From Flavobacterium chryseum (lineage in GTDB: Bacteria > Bacteroidota > Bacteroidia > Flavobacteriales > Flavobacteriaceae): a stretch of 64,000 nucleotides of DNA. The notes beneath the pieces were generated by a model. The model ran no database searches. It was given only the letters and a program-made list of their open reading frames with translations, and had not been told where the DNA came from. Shown here piece after piece: positions 9,390-18,218 of this stretch. Both the position numbers and the translations under genes were made by a program. Where the stretch lies: positions 62,001-126,000 of the forward strand of contig NZ_SNWW01000006.1 in NCBI RefSeq assembly GCF_004362015.1. Reading direction: 5' to 3'. Positions within the stretch are counted from its first letter, which is position 1. The number at the start of each line of letters is the position of its first letter.

Positions 9390-9810
9390 TTTCTAATGTC
9401 TTAGTTATTATTAAAATTAAATTTGATTGGATCAGTGCAAAGATGTCATTGATGAATTAGTATCTCATTGATGTTTATCAATAAATACTCTGTACGTAGA
9501 TTTATGAGAATAAAACAGTCTTACTGCTATTAAAAAGATTGCAGACAGTAGTGTTTTTCAATATTGAAAATATCTTCAGTACTTTTCATTTTGACTATTT
9601 ACAATATTCCAACTTGAACAGGAAGCACGCATTATTGGCATTTCCTTGTATAATTCTATAAATTGATAAACATCAATGATTTTCTGCATTGCGCGGGATA
9701 GTTTTGTCTCATTCAAAGTATGAACCCTAATTTCAAACGAAGCGTTTAATGATTTTGCTTTCAAAACAGAATTGCTTCGGTTGAAAAAATCATCATTTAA
9801 ATTTATCATC
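9390..9810. other. Intergenic region with a TCATTGATG direct repeat
   Basis: About 420 bp between the divergent TonB receptor and FAH-family genes. TCATTGATG occurs twice (9447-9455 and 9470-9478), followed by TTTATCAATAAA, a partial inverted copy. This could be an operator for the receptor promoter. A minus-strand frame inside it is not convincing. Confidence 0.4.
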
Positions 9811-11040
9811 ATGAACAGAATATTCGTTGGATTAGGTCTTTGTGGCCTGCTCACTTTTTTAAACATTTACATCGTGGATTCACAGGCTTTACCTGAATCT
9901 GAGAATGCAAAGGGACAAATGCAACTGGCTAGCTTATTACTTATTGATACGGTCGCAGAGATTAGTATTTGTAAAAAAAAAGCGCTGGTTATCAAATCCC
10001 TGCAGGAAGCTTTTACACTAAGCCGATTTGAAAAAGATGGAAAAATACACACCATGGCAGTTCTTGAAGATGACGGCGAAAGTGTTAAAGGTGTAGATCT
10101 AAGTGTCACATTATCTCGATATGATAGTAATTCATTTGATGTTATAAAAGACATGGAATTTAACGAGATTGTAAAAATTATCCTCGAGTGTACTACAACC
10201 GTTACGGTAAAATATAAAAAATTATTACCCTGTGTAACTGGAGAAGAGCATTTAGCAATTGGAATAAACTACGCTGAACACGGAAAAGAAACCGGACAAG
10301 TGAGGCCATTTATGTTTCCAAAATTTGTTGCCACAGATCCTGCAGTGCATTACTTACATTATGAAAAGGGATGGCTTTTGGATTACGAGGTAGAACTTGG
10401 CATTGCATTCCCTTCGGCTGTCTGTTTATCCTCAGATGTAGAACACCTTAGGATTGGATTTTTGGTTGTAAATGATTTTACCGATAGAGCCACCTTAATG
10501 CGTAAAATGGACAGCCAAAATGTTACAGGAGGAAAAGGGTTTCCTGATGCCAAAAGTAAAATTGGCTTTCTGCCCACTGGCCCTTACATGGTCATTCCCA
10601 GAGACTGGCGGGCATTTGTAAAAGAATTGCAGTTGCAGCTTTGTGTTAATGGCGAGCTGCGACAAAGAGGAAATGCTAAAGACATGGTTTGGAAAATTGA
10701 TGAAATAATAGAGCGGTCACTAGCTGTTAAAGGAAAAAAATGCAGTTACTACCAAGACAAAACTGTTACGTTATTTACGGGCGACTGCATTCCCTCAAAC
10801 TCAATCATCATTACCGGAACACCTGCAGGAACTGCATTTAATGCTCCAAAAAGAAGTTTCATTTTTGGGACGCTCATAAAGTACATTTGCACCGGAAGAT
10901 TTTTAAGTGCTAAGATGCATCCTTACATTTTACAGCAATATTTAAAAAAGCAGATGAAAAATCCCTTCTATCTAAAACCGGGAGATCAGGTTGAAAGCTG
11001 TATTAATTATTTAGGAACAATAAAAACAAGAGTTCAATAA
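9811..11040 (+). CDS. Fumarylacetoacetate hydrolase (FAH) family protein with N-terminal membrane anchor
   Basis: A 409-residue protein. ATG at 9811 starts a hydrophobic N-terminus (IFVGLGLCGLLTFLNIYIV), a signal anchor or signal peptide, which is unusual for this normally cytosolic family. From residue ~145 on it shows the FAH fold: GINYAEHGKETG, the metal-binding DYEVELGIAF, VVNDFTDRATLMR, PTGPYMV, and the TGTPAGTAFNAP turn. The enzymes are Mg2+-dependent C-C bond hydrolases, decarboxylases or isomerases acting on oxo acids. The first ~140 residues look like a degraded family N-domain. The substrate is unknown. The Crp/Fnr gene follows 140 bp downstream on the same strand. Confidence 0.83.
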   Translation: MNRIFVGLGLCGLLTFLNIYIVDSQALPESENAKGQMQLASLLLIDTVAEISICKKKALVIKSLQEAFTLSRFEKDGKIHTMAVLEDDGESVKGVDLSVTLSRYDSNSFDVIKDMEFNEIVKIILECTTTVTVKYKKLLPCVTGEEHLAIGINYAEHGKETGQVRPFMFPKFVATDPAVHYLHYEKGWLLDYEVELGIAFPSAVCLSSDVEHLRIGFLVVNDFTDRATLMRKMDSQNVTGGKGFPDAKSKIGFLPTGPYMVIPRDWRAFVKELQLQLCVNGELRQRGNAKDMVWKIDEIIERSLAVKGKKCSYYQDKTVTLFTGDCIPSNSIIITGTPAGTAFNAPKRSFIFGTLIKYICTGRFLSAKMHPYILQQYLKKQMKNPFYLKPGDQVESCINYLGTIKTRVQ

Positions 11041-11180
11041 GCGGAATATAAATATCATAAATTCGTCAGTTCTACTATCTTTACATCACTATAACAATTG
11101 AAATACAATTAAATTTTTATTTTGTTTAATGGTAACTAATACATTAAGGAAGAAAACCTTATGTTGGCACAAAAAATTTT

Positions 11181-11768
11181 ATGCAAATGACAGACAACGA
11201 ATCACTGATAAAGATTGAATCATTTATTAAAACAATTGTTCAGCCTAATAAAGAAGAATGGGATGCCTTTACTGAAATTGTACAGTTTAAAACTTTGAAA
11301 AAAAAAGAGTTGTTACTGGAAGAAGGACGGGTTTGTAATTTTATTGCATTCGTAAATAAAGGTGTCTTAAGAGAATATTCGTTTCTTAATGGAAAGGAAA
11401 CAACCCTTGATTTTGTTGATGAAAATCATTTTACCAGCGATTATCAGAGTTTTATAATGGAAGTGCCTTCAAAACAATATTTAGAAGCGCTAACTGATGT
11501 AGATTTGCTGATACTTAAAAAAGATGCGATTAATTCTCTTTACGATAAATACAAGGTTTGGGAGCGATTCGGCAGGCTGATTATCGAGAGGATTTTTTGT
11601 CTTGTCGAGCAGAAGAGAAAAAATATCATATCAACTTCCAATGACGAGCAGTACCGTGATTTTGTAGCAGCCTATCCACAAATACTTCAAAAAGTACCTC
11701 AATATTATATTGCATCCTATTTAGGAATAAGTCCGGAGCATTTAAGCCGATTGAGAAAAAAAGCATAA
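11181..11768 (+). CDS. Crp/Fnr-family transcriptional regulator
   Basis: A 195-residue protein with an N-terminal cyclic-nucleotide-binding-like beta-roll (residues ~25-120; KKKELLLEEGRVCNFIAFVNKGVLREY) and a C-terminal winged helix whose recognition part reads YYIASYLGISPEHLSRLRKK. This is the short form common in Bacteroidota. The beta-roll lacks the phosphate-binding RxS signature of cAMP binders and has no Fnr-type cysteine cluster, so the ligand is unknown. Start at 11181 or, two codons later, 11187. A shared terminator lies downstream. Confidence 0.9.
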   Translation: MQMTDNESLIKIESFIKTIVQPNKEEWDAFTEIVQFKTLKKKELLLEEGRVCNFIAFVNKGVLREYSFLNGKETTLDFVDENHFTSDYQSFIMEVPSKQYLEALTDVDLLILKKDAINSLYDKYKVWERFGRLIIERIFCLVEQKRKNIISTSNDEQYRDFVAAYPQILQKVPQYYIASYLGISPEHLSRLRKKA

Positions 11769-11847
11769 TCATATTTCTATACTTCAAAACATATTAATGA
11801 GTTGTAAAAAAGGAATTATTTTCAATCACTCCTCATTAATTATTATA

Positions 11848-11880
11848 AAAAAAAGCTGCCTTTAGAGGGCAGCTTTTCAT
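11848..11880. terminator. Bidirectional terminator
   Basis: A perfect 10-bp hairpin (AAAAGCTGCC / GGCAGCTTTT, 11851-11877) between the convergent Crp/Fnr and Hsp20 genes, with A-run and T-run flanks, so it can serve both strands. Confidence 0.88.
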
Positions 11881-11898
11881 TATTAGCAAGGATGAATA

Positions 11899-12351
11899 TT
11901 AAGAAATCTCAATCATCCTTGGTGATTTTTGTCTGGCCTGTTCGAGTTTTGGAATAGAAAGCAGTAAAATTCCATTTTCGTAACGGGCACGAATTCTATC
12001 TTCGTCTACTACATTTTTAGGAAGTAAAAAACTTCTCTGAAACGACTGATAACTAAACTCTCTGCGGGTATAATTTTCTTCCTCTTTATTTACCTGCTCC
12101 TGTTTAGATGAAGAAATAAGCAGCTGTCCATTATCAAGGGTAACTTTAAAGTCATCCTTGTTCATACCTGGAGCCGCAACTTCCACTTCATAATCCTCGT
12201 CAGTTTCTTTAATGTTTACAGACGGCAGTGTGGTGCTTGTTGTTGAAAAATTGTTGTTTTCCCAATTGAAAAGATCGCGGCCAAAAACATCATCAAAAAA
12301 CAAGCGTTGGAAAGCCGGCACACGGCTTCCGTTTCTTTTAATAAGATTCAT
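11899..12351 (-). CDS. Hsp20/alpha-crystallin small heat-shock protein
   Basis: A 150-residue holdase chaperone. The alpha-crystallin domain spans residues ~38-140 (PSVNIKETDEDYEVEVAAPGMNKDDFKV, then YENGILLLSIPK). ATG at 12349-12351 (MNLIKRNG) is the normal start for Bacteroidota members; the frame continues upstream through a hydrophobic stretch that looks untranslated. A basic, aromatic N-terminal arm (FQRLFFDDVFGRDLFNW) precedes the domain. The protein binds unfolding proteins without ATP. Carbonic anhydrase and bestrophin genes lie upstream on the same strand, separated by ~200 bp. Confidence 0.94.
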   Translation of the reverse strand: MNLIKRNGSRVPAFQRLFFDDVFGRDLFNWENNNFSTTSTTLPSVNIKETDEDYEVEVAAPGMNKDDFKVTLDNGQLLISSSKQEQVNKEEENYTRREFSYQSFQRSFLLPKNVVDEDRIRARYENGILLLSIPKLEQARQKSPRMIEIS

Positions 12352-12558
12352 AACAGTAATTTTTAAAATTGTTATACAATAAATTTTAGAACTTGCACAA
12401 AAGATATGCACTACGAAAAAAACAAATAATATGCCAGCGGTTATTTCTGACATTTTTTCATAATATATAATGAAAAAATGTCATTTTTATCTCTCAAATA
12501 ATATGCTTTTTTGACACTGCTTCTTTCAAATATAGAAAAATTGTCACCGCTGTTTTTA

Positions 12559-13200
12559 CTATCCCAAATTAATAGTGTCAGGGAAAAATGTCACTTCACC
12601 AGTAGCAATGTCGTGCGATCCACCAACAATTCCAATTTCTCCTTTTTCAATCATTTCTTTTAATATCGGGCTGCGTTCCATTATTGATTTAACGGTACGT
12701 TTAACATTAATAGCCGACACGTTTTCAACAAAAGCAGCATTGCCTGAATTACGGTTTTCTTTTGTCTCGGTTTCATCATCAACTGCCGGTCTTATTTTAG
12801 TCAACAGGGCTGTCAGGTTACCCATTTCAACATGATCGCAGGCACCTTTTACAGCACCGCATTTTGTATGTCCTAAAACTACAATAATTTTTGAACCGGC
12901 CACTTTACAGCCAAATTCCATACTTCCTAAGATATCCTCATTGATAATATTTCCGGCGATACGCACACTGAAAACATCGCCAAGTCCCTGGTCAAAAATT
13001 AATTCTGCAGAAGTTCGGCTGTCTATACAACTTAAAATTACAGCAAAAGGATGCTGTCCGTCTGAAGTTTCATTGGCCTGCTGTAAAAGATTACGGTTTA
13101 TTTTCAGGTTGCTTACAAATCTCTGGTTTCCTTCCTTTAAAAGCTCTAAAGCCTTTGAAGGAGTTATTGCGGCCTGCATTTCTTTTGTTAACGTTTTCAT
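12559..13200 (-). CDS. Beta-class carbonic anhydrase
   Basis: A 213-residue enzyme converting CO2 and water to bicarbonate. All zinc-site residues are present: C58-x-D60-x-R62 (SCIDSRTSAEL) and H111-x2-C114 (LGHTKCGAVKGA). There is no signal peptide, so it should be cytoplasmic. It lies 20 bp downstream of the bestrophin gene on the same strand, which indicates an operon. This suggests joint handling of bicarbonate: the channel moves the anion and the enzyme sets the CO2/HCO3- balance. Confidence 0.95.
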   Translation of the reverse strand: MKTLTKEMQAAITPSKALELLKEGNQRFVSNLKINRNLLQQANETSDGQHPFAVILSCIDSRTSAELIFDQGLGDVFSVRIAGNIINEDILGSMEFGCKVAGSKIIVVLGHTKCGAVKGACDHVEMGNLTALLTKIRPAVDDETETKENRNSGNAAFVENVSAINVKRTVKSIMERSPILKEMIEKGEIGIVGGSHDIATGEVTFFPDTINLG

Positions 13201-13220
13201 TTGTGATTGGTTTTAAATGT

Positions 13221-14114
13221 TTATGATAAATAAAAATTTTCCGGTTGTAGCGGTTTAGGTATTTCTGATTCTTTTAATAACTCTTTAATATTGATTTCAA
13301 TTGTTCTTGCTATTGCTGTCATTGGAGTATCAGTAGGACGGTTTCTAAAAGGATCCTGCATGTGAGTAGCAGATCTTTCTAAAAGAAAAAACATTGTTGA
13401 AATAGTCAGAAGCAAAGGAATTTCAAAATAACTTTTGATATCACGCAACGCAATAGACAGTGTAACAATAAAAATATAGATAAAAAAGTGCAAAAATATG
13501 CGGTAAGTTACGGGAAAAACTGTGTTTTTAATACGCTCCGCCATTCCCATCGCATTTGAAAAATTTACTAAAGTATTATTTAATTGAATTTGTGAAAAGA
13601 TACTCATTGCTTTTTTTTCTTTCAATTCCAGTATTTGAAGCGTATTTAATTGCAATAATGCTAGGGGTTTATTACTCTGTTTTTCTATTTCCTCCAGGTC
13701 TTCTTTAGAAATAAAATTTGCTAAATTCTCTGTAGGATCAAGACCGCGAAGACTTTGCCCCAGACTGTAGCACCATGCAATATGCCTAAAAGAAATTTCT
13801 TTAACTTCATTTTGATTTTCTCTGGAAACAAAAGACTGCAGCTGCAATACAAAACTGCGGCTGTGATTTACTATGCTTCCCCATATTTTGCGGGCTTCCC
13901 ACCAGCGGTCGTAAGACTGACTAAGTTTGAATGAAAGAATAACAGAAATGGCTGTTCCTATAAATGCAGGAACTGTAATAGGCATTACCGGAATAATATT
14001 TTCAAATTGAGTAGTAAGATAATGTACTAATGTGCCAATAATTAATACATAGAAAATTTCATATTTTACTTTGTTAAAAAGATAAGAAACCGGGATTTTA
14101 GTATTGATCAGCAT
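13221..14114 (-). CDS. Bestrophin family (UPF0187) anion channel
   Basis: A 297-residue membrane protein with the bestrophin/RFP-TM signature RWWEARKIWGSIVNHSR and N-terminal and C-terminal hydrophobic segments (residues ~17-60 and ~205-240). The late IARTIEINIKELL segment also fits. Bacterial homologues form pentameric ion channels; plant and algal relatives conduct chloride or bicarbonate. It is the first gene of the two-gene unit with carbonic anhydrase and is divergent from a TetR gene, whose product may control it through the ~140 bp shared promoter region. Confidence 0.9.
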   Translation of the reverse strand: MLINTKIPVSYLFNKVKYEIFYVLIIGTLVHYLTTQFENIIPVMPITVPAFIGTAISVILSFKLSQSYDRWWEARKIWGSIVNHSRSFVLQLQSFVSRENQNEVKEISFRHIAWCYSLGQSLRGLDPTENLANFISKEDLEEIEKQSNKPLALLQLNTLQILELKEKKAMSIFSQIQLNNTLVNFSNAMGMAERIKNTVFPVTYRIFLHFFIYIFIVTLSIALRDIKSYFEIPLLLTISTMFFLLERSATHMQDPFRNRPTDTPMTAIARTIEINIKELLKESEIPKPLQPENFYLS

Positions 14115-14237
14115 ACGCTCTTGATTTGAATTATGAGGTAAAAATAGTAAAAACTATTTTTAATGATAGTAATACTATTATAAATAGTTGTTAAATATTT
14201 TTAAAGATACAGTTACTATTAAATCGCTAATGTTTAT

Positions 14238-14245
14238 TATATTTG
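14238..14245 (+). promoter_or_regulatory. Possible -7 promoter element for the TetR gene
   Basis: TATATTTG matches the Bacteroidota -7 consensus TAnnTTTG and lies 12-18 bp before the preferred ATG codons. A matching -33 TTG is not clear. It argues that translation begins near 14257 and not at the frame's first codon. Confidence 0.35.
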
Positions 14246-14256
14246 CTGAAACGCTA

Positions 14257-14934
14257 ATGAATATGGAATTTCAAGTAAAATTTGATATCAACGAAAAGAT
14301 ATTTCTGCGGAATCCTGAAAGCAGTGAATTAGGTAAATTAATGGTAAAAAAAGCCATAGACCTGATTTATGAAATTGGTTTTGAACAATTTACTTTTAAG
14401 AAACTGGCGATAGAAATAAACAGTACTGAAGCTACTATTTACAGGTATTTTGAAAACAAGCACCGTCTTTTGCTCTATATTTTAAACTGGTACTGGTCTT
14501 ACATGGAATTTTTAGTAACGTTTAAATTAGAAAACGTAGCTGATAAAAAAGAAAGACTAAAAATTATTGTTAGCTTACTTACCCACGAATTCGCAGAAAG
14601 CACCAGTCAATTTGACTATAATAAAAAACTGCTGAATCAAATTGTTATTGCAGAAAGCAGTAAAGTATATTTGGTAAAAGAAGTGGTAGAAATCAATAAA
14701 GACGAGGTATTTAAGCCCTATAAAGACTTATGCGGAAAGATTGCAGAAGTTATTTCAGAATATAATCCAAAGTATAAATATCCAAGATCATTGAGTACTA
14801 CTTTGATTGAGACTTCTCATCACCAGCAATACTTTAGTGTCAATTTACCAAAACTTACCGACGTTTCCTCCAAGGCACACTCGGAATTTACCAGTCAATT
14901 TATTGAAGATTTTTTATTTAAAATTTTGGATTAG
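14257..14934 (+). CDS. TetR/AcrR-family transcriptional regulator
   Basis: About 225 residues. The helix-turn-helix lies near the N-terminus: IDLIYEIGFEQFTFKKLAIEINSTEATIYRYFENKHRLLLYIL, with the typical T.YRYF.NK ending. The C-terminal helical domain would bind an unknown ligand. ATG at 14257 (or 14263) is chosen because the frame upstream encodes an unlikely hydrophobic extension and contains a promoter-like element. It is divergent from the bestrophin-carbonic anhydrase operon, the most likely target besides itself. No ligand can be inferred. Confidence 0.86.
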   Translation: MNMEFQVKFDINEKIFLRNPESSELGKLMVKKAIDLIYEIGFEQFTFKKLAIEINSTEATIYRYFENKHRLLLYILNWYWSYMEFLVTFKLENVADKKERLKIIVSLLTHEFAESTSQFDYNKKLLNQIVIAESSKVYLVKEVVEINKDEVFKPYKDLCGKIAEVISEYNPKYKYPRSLSTTLIETSHHQQYFSVNLPKLTDVSSKAHSEFTSQFIEDFLFKILD

Positions 14935-14998
14935 CTACTTCAAATGGAAAAATCACTACTGTTGACTAAAGAAATTAAAATTCATCGCTATTGGTTTA

Positions 14999-17125
14999 TT
15001 AAAAAATGAATCGCGAGATTTCAGATAAAGTTGAGACGCCAACCTTCTTTATCCTAGATCTAAAAGGTGGCCGAGTGGGTAAATCCCTTTTTAAGTTTTC
15101 TTGCTTAAAAGTTGGTATTGGATTAAAGAAATCGTTTACTCTATTCGGACTTAACATCTGCCACAAAGAAGCAACTACCCATCCCGGAGCAAAAATATCA
15201 TTATAGAATCCTTTGCCATTATTGCCGTAATCCCAGCTGGTATGCTGCACTACTTCGGGATAAAAACCAACTTTACCAATATCATTCATATTCTCGGGCA
15301 TTGGCATTAATTGCAATAACGTACTTTTTATAACCGATGAAAAAGCACTGAACCGGGGTTCTTCTCTTTCTACCGCTAACCAATCTAAAATTGTGGCAAA
15401 CTCAAATATAAAAGCATCAATATGATTGTTTTCTACAGATACATTTCCCCAGCCACGGGATTTAAATTTTACATCCCCAAGCAATTGTCCCGGCGCAAAA
15501 GGCACATCCCACAAATAATACCAGGACAAACAGAAATAAGCTGCCTTTACAGAATAATCAATATATTGCTGTTTTTCATCGCCTGTTGTAATCATTGCTA
15601 AATAATACATTGCGGTAGCAGCATATAAAGAGGCTTCTTTATCTTCACAATTTGCATCGAGGGTTGACGAAAAATAATCGGCTTTTGTTATCAGTTCTTT
15701 TTCTAAATACACACCGGTTGCTTTTGCTGCGTCAAGATATAATTTTGATTTGAAGTAAACAGACGCCATCGTTAAGGGCAAAGTTGCAGACGGTGTGCTG
15801 CCTCCGCTCGAATCTACAACTTCAAAATTATTATCAAACTTGCGGGGAAAACTTCCGTCATTTAGCTGCAACTTTAAAAAATTATTCAATAAAATTGTAA
15901 TACGATTTTCCCATTCTGTATGATATCGGCCTTTATTCTTTTCGTATTTTAAATAATTAAGAATGGCCAGTGCTCCTTCAGACTGTCTGCGAATACTATA
16001 TGTATCTTCTTCAAGATGATTGATATAATCTACATATTCTCTAAAAAAACCCTGAGATGTAAAGCCCTTTTTGAGGTAACTATCAAAAATAGAATTGGCT
16101 TTTTCGATTAAATCAGGTCGGTTTTCAGTTTCTCCATATTCTAAGGCATTAAACGCATTCAGCAGTACTCTGCCTACAAATCCTACCTCTGCAACGCCAG
16201 TATTTTTTGCATCATCTGTACGCAGGTGTACGCCTGAAAAATAATTTAAATCCGGAGTTTCCACATAACTTTCTACGAAAAAGTTGGTTAGGGTTTCTTT
16301 TGCTTTAACAGCTGATAAAGTATTTTTTAATGGTTTAGGCTTGAATACATCAAAAGTATATTTCCAGACATCGGCCACAAAATCTGAAAAGTTGTTGCTT
16401 TTTGATCGTCTAATTTCCCAGGTGAGAATTCTGGTTTCTCCCTTCTCCATTTTTTGAAAAGCTTTTACAGAGGGAGCTAAAGTTAATTTTCGAATATAAC
16501 TTGTTGGCGATTCAAAATAAGGAAATCCAAAAACGAGTGCAGCATTACCATCAACATTTTGAAATCCGGTATACCCAATATCTGTTTTTCCTGAAAGAAT
16601 AACATCACCATGCGTATGAACCGTAACAGCATCGTGCATTATTTTATCTTTACGCAAAACAGTATAATGTTCTCCGGTTGTATCATCGAAAATTCCAGTC
16701 AGCGGTGTACTCAAACGGTCTTCCCTCACTGTCCAGCTATCACTTGTATGAAAAGAAGGTGCTTCCTTTGGGGAACGTAAATTTTTACGATACCAAAAAC
16801 CCGGCATGTAAAATTGGGAATTGACATGCTTTACTGGTAAAACGCAAGTCTGCTGAAAATTAAAATACACCTCCTGCTTTGCCAATAAAGTAACTTTGAT
16901 AATTAAATGCGAATCGGTTTCAGTTTTTTCATTTTTAATTTGTATTGGAAAATCTGAAATATTCGTAAAAAGATTTCCTTTACCATTATCAGTCAATGGA
17001 TAGGAAACAGCATTATTTCCCGGTTTTTTTAATTGAACACAGCTTTCTAATTGAAATAATGAATTTTTTACGTGCTGAGCAGCGAGCGTATCCATCCACA
17101 AAAAAAGTGTTACAAATCTTTTCAT
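14999..17125 (-). CDS. Exported ~80 kDa protein, alpha/alpha-toroid (six-hairpin glycosidase-like), function unknown
   Basis: A 708-residue protein with a short signal-like N-terminus (MKRFVTLFLWMDTLAAQ). The first ~270 residues are beta-rich. The C-terminal ~400 residues consist of repeated helical pairs (EGALAILNYLKYEKN, EASLYAATAMYYLAMIT, YFCLSWYYLWDVPF, DAFIFEFATILDWLA), as in six-hairpin glycosidases and related carbohydrate-active proteins. No catalytic site can be assigned. It is transcribed alone, with no SusC/D genes nearby. A glycan-related periplasmic or surface role is inference from the fold only. Confidence 0.7.
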   Translation of the reverse strand: MKRFVTLFLWMDTLAAQHVKNSLFQLESCVQLKKPGNNAVSYPLTDNGKGNLFTNISDFPIQIKNEKTETDSHLIIKVTLLAKQEVYFNFQQTCVLPVKHVNSQFYMPGFWYRKNLRSPKEAPSFHTSDSWTVREDRLSTPLTGIFDDTTGEHYTVLRKDKIMHDAVTVHTHGDVILSGKTDIGYTGFQNVDGNAALVFGFPYFESPTSYIRKLTLAPSVKAFQKMEKGETRILTWEIRRSKSNNFSDFVADVWKYTFDVFKPKPLKNTLSAVKAKETLTNFFVESYVETPDLNYFSGVHLRTDDAKNTGVAEVGFVGRVLLNAFNALEYGETENRPDLIEKANSIFDSYLKKGFTSQGFFREYVDYINHLEEDTYSIRRQSEGALAILNYLKYEKNKGRYHTEWENRITILLNNFLKLQLNDGSFPRKFDNNFEVVDSSGGSTPSATLPLTMASVYFKSKLYLDAAKATGVYLEKELITKADYFSSTLDANCEDKEASLYAATAMYYLAMITTGDEKQQYIDYSVKAAYFCLSWYYLWDVPFAPGQLLGDVKFKSRGWGNVSVENNHIDAFIFEFATILDWLAVEREEPRFSAFSSVIKSTLLQLMPMPENMNDIGKVGFYPEVVQHTSWDYGNNGKGFYNDIFAPGWVVASLWQMLSPNRVNDFFNPIPTFKQENLKRDLPTRPPFRSRIKKVGVSTLSEISRFIF

Positions 17126-17453
17126 TTTTAGTATTATTTATTTTAAATCCTAAAAAATTATCTTTCAAAAATCCACAGGTCTTTTGAATTGTAAAATGAT
17201 TTTACGAATTTAAAATTTGATTAAGTTTTTGTAAATTTGGGTATTCACTAAAAGCATTCAAATATATTTTATTTTATTACAAGTTGATTTTAATTAACTA
17301 TAATTCAGCTAAATAATTAACTTTAACAGGAATAAGAATAGATATATGTCGTAAATTGTGAAAAACAAAACTAAAATTCAATCGATATAGTAGACGAAAA
17401 TTCTTTTTATTCAGCTTATAAGCAATCTTTTAAAATTATTTCTATATTTATAA
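17126..17453. other. Divergent promoter region
   Basis: About 330 bp between the divergent exported-protein gene and the PAP2 gene. It is very AT-rich. A TAAATTTG (17232-17239) resembles a -7 element on the plus strand, with a poorly spaced TTG upstream. Nothing else stands out. Confidence 0.35.
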
Positions 17454-18218
17454 ATGAGAAAAATTTACTTCCTTATCTATTTAGTATTATTTTTTTGCAC
17501 GACTATTTTTGGTCAGTCAGAAAAAGAAAAAGACAGTATTTATTTGGATACTGTTAAAAACATTCGCTTTAACTACAAACAGTTGATCATACCGGGAGTT
17601 TTGCTTGGATACGGGTTTTGGGGCATTGAAAGCGGACAAATCAAGAGTTTCAATTTTCAGATTCGGGATAAGGTTACAGAAAATATTGATCGCAAAATAA
17701 CCATAGATGACATCACCAGATATGTTCCTGCTGTATCGGTTTATGCACTGAATGCTTTTGGGGTTAAAGGGAAAAACAATATGAGAGATCGCTCTGTAAT
17801 TTTGGCAACGTCTACCATTATTACAGTTGTAACCGTTTTTGGGTTGAAATCTATCACTAATGTACAGCGACCAGACGGAACTACTAATGATTCTTTTCCG
17901 TCAGGACATACGGCAATTGCCTTTGCAGGAGCAGAATTTCTTTATCAGGAATACAAAGATAAATCAATCTGGTATGGTGTTGCCGGTTATGCTGTTGCGA
18001 CGGGAACAGGAGTTTTTAGAATGTACAATAACAGGCATTGGCTTACAGATGTCGCTGCCGGAGCCAGTATAGGAATATTGGGTACTAAAGCTGCGTATTG
18101 GCTTAATCCTTATCTTACCCAAAAATTGTTTGGTCAAAAAGCAGAAAAATCAACCTCTTTCCTGGCTCCGTCTTATAATGGAAGAGAATTTCTGATTTGT
18201 TATGTAAAGACATTCTAG
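17454..18218 (+). CDS. PAP2-family phosphatase
   Basis: A 254-residue type-2 phosphatidic acid phosphatase. A signal peptide covers residues 1-20 (ending TIFGQ). The three active-site motifs are complete: K132-x6-R139-P140, P149-S150-G151-H152, and R189-x5-H195-x3-D199. Such enzymes dephosphorylate lipid phosphates or undecaprenyl pyrophosphate at the envelope. The stop codon overlaps the convergent GNAT gene's stop by 4 bp. Confidence 0.93.
   Translation: MRKIYFLIYLVLFFCTTIFGQSEKEKDSIYLDTVKNIRFNYKQLIIPGVLLGYGFWGIESGQIKSFNFQIRDKVTENIDRKITIDDITRYVPAVSVYALNAFGVKGKNNMRDRSVILATSTIITVVTVFGLKSITNVQRPDGTTNDSFPSGHTAIAFAGAEFLYQEYKDKSIWYGVAGYAVATGTGVFRMYNNRHWLTDVAAGASIGILGTKAAYWLNPYLTQKLFGQKAEKSTSFLAPSYNGREFLICYVKTF

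Noticed and set aside
9576-9812. Minus-strand frame of ~78 codons starting opposite the FAH gene's ATG
   Set aside because: No ribosome-binding site, no family pattern, and it would fill the promoter region of two divergent genes. Left as intergenic, though not fully excluded.
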